Positions 23,119 through 28,333 of a DNA stretch of 28,333 nucleotides are shown here, one piece after another. The notes beneath the pieces were generated by a model. It was not told the DNA's origin and did no database searches. It was given only the letters and a program-made list of their open reading frames with translations. Each line of letters opens with the position of its first letter. Position 1 is the first letter of the stretch. Origin of the DNA: CAZRCZ01 sp964598765 (GTDB lineage Bacteria > Sumerlaeota > Sumerlaeia > MVZB01 > JAJFLK01); the NCBI GenBank assembly GCA_964598765.1, contig CAZRCZ010000035.1:1-28333 (forward strand), given 5' to 3'. Both the position numbers and the translations under genes were made by a program.

Positions 23119-25236
23119 TCAGCGAATGTATCCCAATGCCTTGAGTCTCTGGATGTTTTCCTTCGGAAGCTCGATGGTTTGATTCTCGGTCCACGAGTGT
23201 CGGGCGCGCGTTTGCTCGCTCCACCGGGTTTGTTCGTCCAACAAATCGTTTCCTTTCCGGACGATATCCTGCGCGACAAGGGAAAGAGGGCGCATTTCGT
23301 CAGGATCATCATTCAAATCGAAGAGCATTTGGTGTCCGGATCGGACGCTACGGATAAATTTATAGTGGTCAAAAGAGACAGCCTCAAGGTCCGCGTCGTT
23401 ATACCGATAGATTCCGGAACTAAAAATGGGGCCGCTTTTGTAGCGCCCGATTTGAGATCTCCACAAAGGAGTCAGCGGGGGAGCGGAGAAATAATCCGCC
23501 GTTCCTTCCAATCCGCAAAGGTCAAGCACCGTCGGCGTGAGGCTTTGGGTGGTCACGGGCAGGGGAACAACCATCCCCGTCGATTCAGAATGTGGAAGTT
23601 TGACGATGAAGGGAACGCGTAAAAGTTCATTGTAAAGCGTGTGGCCGTGCCCCATTGCCGCGTGATCCCAATGTTCCTCCCCGTGATCGCTAAGAAAAAT
23701 AATGAGGGAATCATCGTAAATCCCCAGTTTCTTGAGATCATCCAGCAAGGCTCCAACGCTTTCATCCGTGTATCGAACTTCTCCCCAATACAAGGCGCGG
23801 ATCCAATCCTGATCTTCTTTCGGAGGGGGAGGGGCCAAACCCATCTCCGTGGCGAAGCGGTATCCGATCTTGGGCACAAAACCGCTTCGCGGGATGAATC
23901 GCCTCGGAGGCTCGTAGGGGAGATGGGGAGTGAAGTAATGAACCCAGAGAAAGAAATCTTTCCGGCGATTGATTTTGAGCCAACTCGCGGCGAGTTCGGT
24001 GATTTGGTCGGTGGTCGCTCCGGACAAATACTTTTGCATGAACAATTTGCGAAGCGCCAAGGCGCCGATGGATTCGCCGTTGCCCGGCGTCGCCTTGTGG
24101 GGATACATATTGTATTCGATAAATCCCCGCGAGAAGTCCGAGGGGGAAGAGAGGACGGCATTGTCGCCGATGGCCGCCGTAAAATATCCCGCATCGCGCA
24201 TTCGCTCAGCCAATGTCGGCAGGGTGGTGGGCAATTGTGAGGAATAACCCGACATTTTGTGAACCTTGGGAGAGACGCCGGTAAGGAGGGAGCCGAACGA
24301 AGCAACCGTCCATGGTCCGGCGGAAATGGCGTTCTTGAACAAAGAGCCATCGCGCGCCAGCGCGTCAATGTGAGGCGTCGGGATTTCCTTGAGTCCGTAG
24401 GCGTGAATGTAATCGGCGCGCAATGTGTCCACGGAGATGAGGATTACGCGGCGAATTTTGCGTTCGGAGGCTTGGTAAGCGCGGTCGGAGAACGCCGCGC
24501 CGGAGGATTTTTCCTCTTTTGCGAACAGCAGGAAAAGAGCGGGGCAAACGACAATCGCAAGCAATATGTAAGTTGCAGTTTTTAAAACACGGGGTCGGGA
24601 ACGGGATTTAATTCCGATCCAAACCAGCATGCCGATTGCCAAAACAAATCCTGCGGTGAAAACGGCGCTGACGCCAAATCTGGACGAATCGGCGAGATAG
24701 GCTTGAAGCCAGAGATCGCCCGCCGTGCAAGCGCTGAGAACAGGCGAAATGCTGATTAGAATCTGAATTTTGCGGTCCTGAAGCGCGGAGGGAATGAGTC
24801 GGGCGCCCAAAAAGGAAAGGAGCGGGATTGGGCCGAAAGCCGCAACTCGGATGAAGGGAGCCCAAGGAGTATCGCTCAGATCATAGGCGGACATGACCAT
24901 CTGATAAATGGTGAGAGCAACAAGGCCGCTACCCAAACCCATCCCCAGAAAGACCATGGCGGGAAGCGGGCAGGGATTGCGGAATCCACGACCGACGAAA
25001 ATCACAATGATTCCCCCGAGCAGGAATAAGATAAAGGGGATGAATACCGTCAGGGCAAGCGACAAAAGCAGTTCGTGGACGAGAGAAAGCCCTCCCGGAG
25101 CAGGCAGGAGGCTGATTGCGAAATCAAAAAAACCCAAGGAGAGGCCAAAGGTTGCTCCCATGCCGAGGAGGCGGAGGAAAGAGATGGGGCGGTTCTGATT
25201 GGAAGAGAACGAAGATTCAGGCTCAAGCGTCGGCAT
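23119..25236 (-). CDS. Membrane-anchored sulfatase-fold enzyme, copy 1 (Thr at active-site position)
   Basis: The 705-aa product has about seven hydrophobic segments in the first 245 residues (LGMGATFGLSLGFFDFAISLL, LSLALTVFIPFILFLLGGII, ..., YILLAIVVCPALFLLFA), then an extracytoplasmic alkaline-phosphatase-superfamily domain. Metal and fold motifs are RRVILISVDTLRADYIHAYG, FLWVHYFTPHLPY and FLSDHGEEHWDH..GHGHTLYNELLRVP, ending LKALGYIR as in many sulfatase-family proteins. The catalytic segment reads GPWTVASFGSLLTG: Thr310 replaces the Cys/Ser that is converted to formylglycine in true sulfatases, and the Pro of CxPxR is Ala. This layout recalls LtaS/EptA-type phosphotransferases, which use Thr. 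Substrate unknown. It starts 9 bp after the stop of copy 2 and is clearly its tandem duplicate. Confidence 0.85.
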   Translation of the reverse strand: MPTLEPESSFSSNQNRPISFLRLLGMGATFGLSLGFFDFAISLLPAPGGLSLVHELLLSLALTVFIPFILFLLGGIIVIFVGRGFRNPCPLPAMVFLGMGLGSGLVALTIYQMVMSAYDLSDTPWAPFIRVAAFGPIPLLSFLGARLIPSALQDRKIQILISISPVLSACTAGDLWLQAYLADSSRFGVSAVFTAGFVLAIGMLVWIGIKSRSRPRVLKTATYILLAIVVCPALFLLFAKEEKSSGAAFSDRAYQASERKIRRVILISVDTLRADYIHAYGLKEIPTPHIDALARDGSLFKNAISAGPWTVASFGSLLTGVSPKVHKMSGYSSQLPTTLPTLAERMRDAGYFTAAIGDNAVLSSPSDFSRGFIEYNMYPHKATPGNGESIGALALRKLFMQKYLSGATTDQITELAASWLKINRRKDFFLWVHYFTPHLPYEPPRRFIPRSGFVPKIGYRFATEMGLAPPPPKEDQDWIRALYWGEVRYTDESVGALLDDLKKLGIYDDSLIIFLSDHGEEHWDHAAMGHGHTLYNELLRVPFIVKLPHSESTGMVVPLPVTTQSLTPTVLDLCGLEGTADYFSAPPLTPLWRSQIGRYKSGPIFSSGIYRYNDADLEAVSFDHYKFIRSVRSGHQMLFDLNDDPDEMRPLSLVAQDIVRKGNDLLDEQTRWSEQTRARHSWTENQTIELPKENIQRLKALGYIR

Positions 25237-25245
25237 AATTTCATC

Positions 25246-27402
25246 TCAACGGATATAGCCCAAGGCTTTGAGTTTTTGCAGATTTTCCTTGGGGATTTCC
25301 GCCTTTCGTTCAGCCATCCAATCATGGCGCTCCCGAATTACTTTACTCCACTGCGCCGCTTCGTCCAAGAGAACTTCCCCTTTTTGGGCCGGTTCCGATC
25401 GGAGAGGAAGGGGGGATTTCTCCAAAGGGTCGCGAGTTAAGTCATATAAGAACTCTTTTGGGGATTTGAGACTCCGGATGAGCTTGAAATCATCGAAAAT
25501 AATGGACTCGGAATCCTGCCCCCCTCCTCGGTAAATTCCCGCGCTATAGATCGGATCGCGTCGGAAATTTGCGGGATTCGGACTCAAGAGCGGAGCGATT
25601 GAACCCGCGGAAAAATAATCCTCGGACGCGGGGAGACCGCAAAGTTCAAGAACGGTCGGGGTGAGACTTTGCGTGGTCACATGGGTTTCGATCCGTTTTC
25701 CCGTCGCGCCGGAATTTGGAGGCTTGATAATGAGGGGAACACGCAATAGTTCATTATACAGCGTGTGGCCGTGCTCGAATCCGCCGTGATCCCAATGTTC
25801 TTCGCCATGGTCGCTGAGGAACACGATCAGCGAATCATCGTAAAGTTGGAGGTTCTTCAACGTTTCGATAAGACGTCCGATGTTTTCGTCCGCATATGCG
25901 ACCGCGCCCTCATATAAGGAGCGGATCCAATTTTGCTCTTCCTGCGGGGGAGCGAATTCTCCTTCGCGAAAGGACAACTCCGACGGCTCGACCATGTAGC
26001 GATAGCCGATGGTTGGGATGTAGCCTGCGGATGAAATCAACCGACGAGGGGGAGCGTAAGGCAAATGCGGCGTGAAGTAATGAACCCAGAAAAAAAAATC
26101 CTTATGCCGATTGATCGAAAGCCAGCGGACGGCCATCGCCGTTATTTGATCGGTGGATGCCTCCGAAAGGAATCTTTCGGGCGAGAGCCATCCAAGAATC
26201 CGCGCGCCGACGGAACCCCCCATTTCCGAACCACGATGCGGATACATGTTGTATTCGATGAAGCCGCGGGAAAGCCCCGTCCGGGGATCCAGCACGATAT
26301 TGTCCCCGATGGCCGCCGTGTAATAGCCCTTCTCACGAAAGCGTTCGGCCAACGTCGGAAGCGATTCGGGCAATTGCAGGGAAAATTTTGTCAAGCGGTG
26401 AACATTGGGGGGGGCGCCCGTGAGAATTGAAGCGAAGGAAGGAAGCGTCCAAGGACCGGCGGAAAAGGCATTCATGAACAACGCTCCGTTCTCGGCCAGA
26501 TGATCAATTTGTTGAGTGCGCGTGTCCCTTTCACCGTAAGCGTGGACGCAATCCCTTCGAAGAGTGTCCACCGTAATCAGAATGACATGACGAATCGGGC
26601 GGCTCGAATCCAGAAAATCGGCGTCAGCGTATTTTGTTCCGGAATGTTTTTCACGGATGCGATTTAGCAAGCCGAGCGGAAGCAACGTGACTACGGCAAA
26701 CAACATCCAAGTCAATGCCCGAAATAAAGCATTCGAATTCCGGCTCCATCGGGCGGCAAGAATGATTCCAATGACTGATAATGCGTAGGCCGCGTTAATA
26801 ACGACGCCTATCCACGAAGCGCCGGAGCCGCACCTGTAAAGTTGCAACCACAAGTCCACCATCGTGAGCGCCGTTGCGAGAGGGAGGGCGCTCCAGATGG
26901 CGACAATCCATCGGTCGTTGAATGTTTTGGGAAGGAATCGGGCGCACACAAATGAGAATATCAACAGAATGGGAACCGCCACGATCATAGGGACGACGGC
27001 AAGACGGGCTCCCGTCAAATCGTAGGCGATGACGGCCATTTCATAGGAAGTCGTAAAGAAAAAGGAGCAACCCAATCCGACGACAAGAAAGGCAAGAACG
27101 GAGAGCGGATCCACGCCGATGAACCGACGCGACCATTTTAGGAGGATCACGGCGAAAACCAGAAAGATAACGAAGGCCGTTAGAACGGTTGCGGCAAGAG
27201 GAGGCAGGATCTGAAGAAAATCGACAAACCCCGTCGGACCTGAAAGAAGACTAACGGCAACGTCGGCGAATCCGATGGAAAGGGAAACGGACGCGCCGAG
27301 AGAACAAAGATGCGGGAAGGGAAATTCGATCTCCGGACGGGGATTTGAATTCGGTCCGGACTGCGCCGCTTCCAGATGACTCGCGTTTCGAAGAGGCTCC
27401 AA
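25246..27402 (-). CDS. Membrane-anchored sulfatase-fold enzyme, copy 2 (Thr at active-site position)
   Basis: Paralogue of the next gene, with the same architecture: about seven membrane segments (ATVLTAFVIFLVFAVILL, LVVGLGCSFFFTTSYEMAV, IVAVPILLIFSFVCARFL and others), then a sulfatase-fold domain (RHVILITVDTLRRDCVHAYG, FFWVHYFTPHLPY, FLSDHGEEHWDHGGFEHGHT) and the same LKALGYIR end. The active-site segment is GPWTLPSFASILTG, with Thr319 at the nucleophile position but Pro kept, so it is closer to the family norm than copy 1. The start is uncertain: no ATG is available before the first helix. A TTG at 27402, 4 nt after the acyl-CoA dehydrogenase stop, is the best candidate by position, with GGAA/AGGAAG just before it. 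Numbering assumes that start. Likely envelope glycan or lipid modification, not proven. Confidence 0.85.
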   Translation of the reverse strand: MEPLRNASHLEAAQSGPNSNPRPEIEFPFPHLCSLGASVSLSIGFADVAVSLLSGPTGFVDFLQILPPLAATVLTAFVIFLVFAVILLKWSRRFIGVDPLSVLAFLVVGLGCSFFFTTSYEMAVIAYDLTGARLAVVPMIVAVPILLIFSFVCARFLPKTFNDRWIVAIWSALPLATALTMVDLWLQLYRCGSGASWIGVVINAAYALSVIGIILAARWSRNSNALFRALTWMLFAVVTLLPLGLLNRIREKHSGTKYADADFLDSSRPIRHVILITVDTLRRDCVHAYGERDTRTQQIDHLAENGALFMNAFSAGPWTLPSFASILTGAPPNVHRLTKFSLQLPESLPTLAERFREKGYYTAAIGDNIVLDPRTGLSRGFIEYNMYPHRGSEMGGSVGARILGWLSPERFLSEASTDQITAMAVRWLSINRHKDFFFWVHYFTPHLPYAPPRRLISSAGYIPTIGYRYMVEPSELSFREGEFAPPQEEQNWIRSLYEGAVAYADENIGRLIETLKNLQLYDDSLIVFLSDHGEEHWDHGGFEHGHTLYNELLRVPLIIKPPNSGATGKRIETHVTTQSLTPTVLELCGLPASEDYFSAGSIAPLLSPNPANFRRDPIYSAGIYRGGGQDSESIIFDDFKLIRSLKSPKEFLYDLTRDPLEKSPLPLRSEPAQKGEVLLDEAAQWSKVIRERHDWMAERKAEIPKENLQKLKALGYIR

Positions 27403-27406
27403 CTTC

Positions 27407-28333
27407 CTATTTCCAGCGGTTCAATTCGCGACGGGCGATGACCATCTTGTGAACTTCGTCCGGACCGTCGGCCATGCGCATTGAGCGACCGTCGCGCCAC
27501 ATGCGGGCCAGCGGCGTGTCGTCGCACAGACCAAGCGCGCCGTGGACCTGCATGGCGCGATCCACGACACCCATCAAGACGTTGGCCGCGACGACTTTAA
27601 TCATCGAAATTTCCTGACGCGCCTTTTCCTTGCCCGCCGTATCCATTTTCCATGCGGCGAGCAACGTGAGCAAGCGCGCTTGATCAATTTCCATGCGCGA
27701 ATCGGCGATCCACGTCTGGATGATTCCTTTTTCAGCGAGCGTGCTCCCGTGAGTGACACGGGTGTTGGCGCGCTTGCACATGAGTTCCAGCGCGCGCTCC
27801 GCACCGCCGATGCATCGCATGCAATGGTGAATGCGACCGGGACCGAGCCGCGCCTGCGCGATTTCAAATCCGGAATTTTCAGGTCCCAAGCGATTGGCAA
27901 CGGGAACCTTGCAATTTTCATAGCGGATTTCGCAGTGATTCGATCCGGCTTCGTGACCCATGTAGGGGACGGCGCGGATGAGATTGAAACCGGGGGTGTC
28001 GGTTGGGACGATGATCTGGCTTTGGCGTTGGTGCGGCTGGCCGTTGGAATTGGTGACCGCCATGACAATGGCGAATTTGGCGCCGATCGCGCCTGACGTG
28101 TACCACTTGTGGCCGTTGATCACGTATTCATCTCCAACGCGGTCGGCGCGCGTTTGAAGAAGCGTCGGATCGGAACCGGCGACTTCGGGTTCGGTCATGG
28201 AGAAACAACTGCGGAATTCGCCGGCGAGCATCGGCTTCAGCCATCGTTCCTTCTGATCGTCGTTGCCGAATTCGGCGAGGATTTCCATGTTGCCGGTGTC
28301 GGGCGCGGCGCAGTTGAAGACGCGCGGGGCGAT
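27407..28333 (-). CDS. Acyl-CoA dehydrogenase, 3' part (5' end outside window)
   Basis: FAD-dependent acyl-CoA dehydrogenase. The frame stays open past the ATG at 28288 to the right edge (upstream residues include APRVFNCAAPDTGN, a normal part of this family), so the gene is cut by the window. Visible: the flavin/substrate motif FSMTEPEVAGSDPT, a beta-domain (VINGHKWYTSGAIGAKFAIVM), the C-terminal four-helix domain (GPGRIHHCMRCIGGAERALELM) and VHGALGLCDDTPLARMWRDGRSMRMADGPDEVHKMVIAR. In this large ACAD10/11-like group, ADGPDEVH holds an acidic residue (Asp) where MCAD-type enzymes carry the catalytic Glu. The stop lies 4 nt before the sulfatase-fold gene, so the three are probably one transcript, although a shared pathway is not evident. 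Confidence 0.93.
   Translation of the reverse strand: MAPRVFNCAAPDTGNMEILAEFGNDDQKERWLKPMLAGEFRSCFSMTEPEVAGSDPTLLQTRADRVGDEYVINGHKWYTSGAIGAKFAIVMAVTNSNGQPHQRQSQIIVPTDTPGFNLIRAVPYMGHEAGSNHCEIRYENCKVPVANRLGPENSGFEIAQARLGPGRIHHCMRCIGGAERALELMCKRANTRVTHGSTLAEKGIIQTWIADSRMEIDQARLLTLLAAWKMDTAGKEKARQEISMIKVVAANVLMGVVDRAMQVHGALGLCDDTPLARMWRDGRSMRMADGPDEVHKMVIARRELNRWK

Overview
The window reads as ordinary chromosome of a diderm (Gram-negative-type) bacterium of moderately high GC. Evidence for an outer membrane is a TolC/CusC-type factor next to an RND pump and adaptor. Sequence alone does not fix the phylum. The DUF1800/DUF1501 pair, the Thr/Pro/Ser-rich repeat protein, the GxxExxY gene and the membrane-anchored AlkP-superfamily enzymes are all common in PVC-type, acidobacterial and environmental candidate phyla. 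No rRNA, tRNA or CRISPR array was seen.

Layout. 1-1829 (+): 3' part of clpB. 1826-3345 (-): a four-helix membrane protein with a pilin-like C-terminal domain, coupled by an ATGA overlap to a class I methyltransferase. 3346-3780: no gene, but a dense cluster of palindromes. 3781-4239 (-): dut. 4269-6329 (+): ligA. 6388-9615 (-): a secreted protein of about 1,075 residues with two long tracts of 8-residue repeats (unit near SPTRTATL) and a good sigma70-type promoter. 10033-13072 (+): a DUF1800 + Tat-exported DUF1501 pair. 13174-21246 (+): a copper/silver efflux locus made of a Cys-rich secreted protein, an outer membrane factor, a CusA-type pump with an extra domain of about 250 residues, a GxxExxY gene and a CusB-type adaptor with three metal-binding domains. 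21275-22864 (-): an exported coiled-coil/repeat protein. 23119-28333 (-): a likely operon of acyl-CoA dehydrogenase (cut by the window edge) and two tandem membrane-anchored sulfatase-fold enzymes.

The most notable structure lies in the cus locus. The GxxExxY gene sits between cusA and cusB inside a 471-bp cassette bounded by 37-bp inverted repeats that match at 34 of 37 positions (19129-19165 and 19563-19599). The left repeat is translated as the C-terminal tail of CusA and its inner end touches the GxxExxY ribosome binding site. The right repeat ends just before the cusB ribosome binding site. It looks like a small mobile cassette inserted between two operon genes without breaking either.

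The copper theme appears in several genes. CusA keeps Met residues at the positions of the E. coli CusA metal-binding triad, CusB carries one N-terminal and two inserted CPMH-type domains, the first gene of the locus encodes a 10-Cys secreted protein, and the DUF1800 protein just upstream has a 29-residue segment with 11 methionines. Second in interest is the pair of 'sulfatases', which have Thr where formylglycine sulfatases have Cys/Ser, so a phosphotransferase- or phosphodiesterase-like role is as likely as sulfatase activity.
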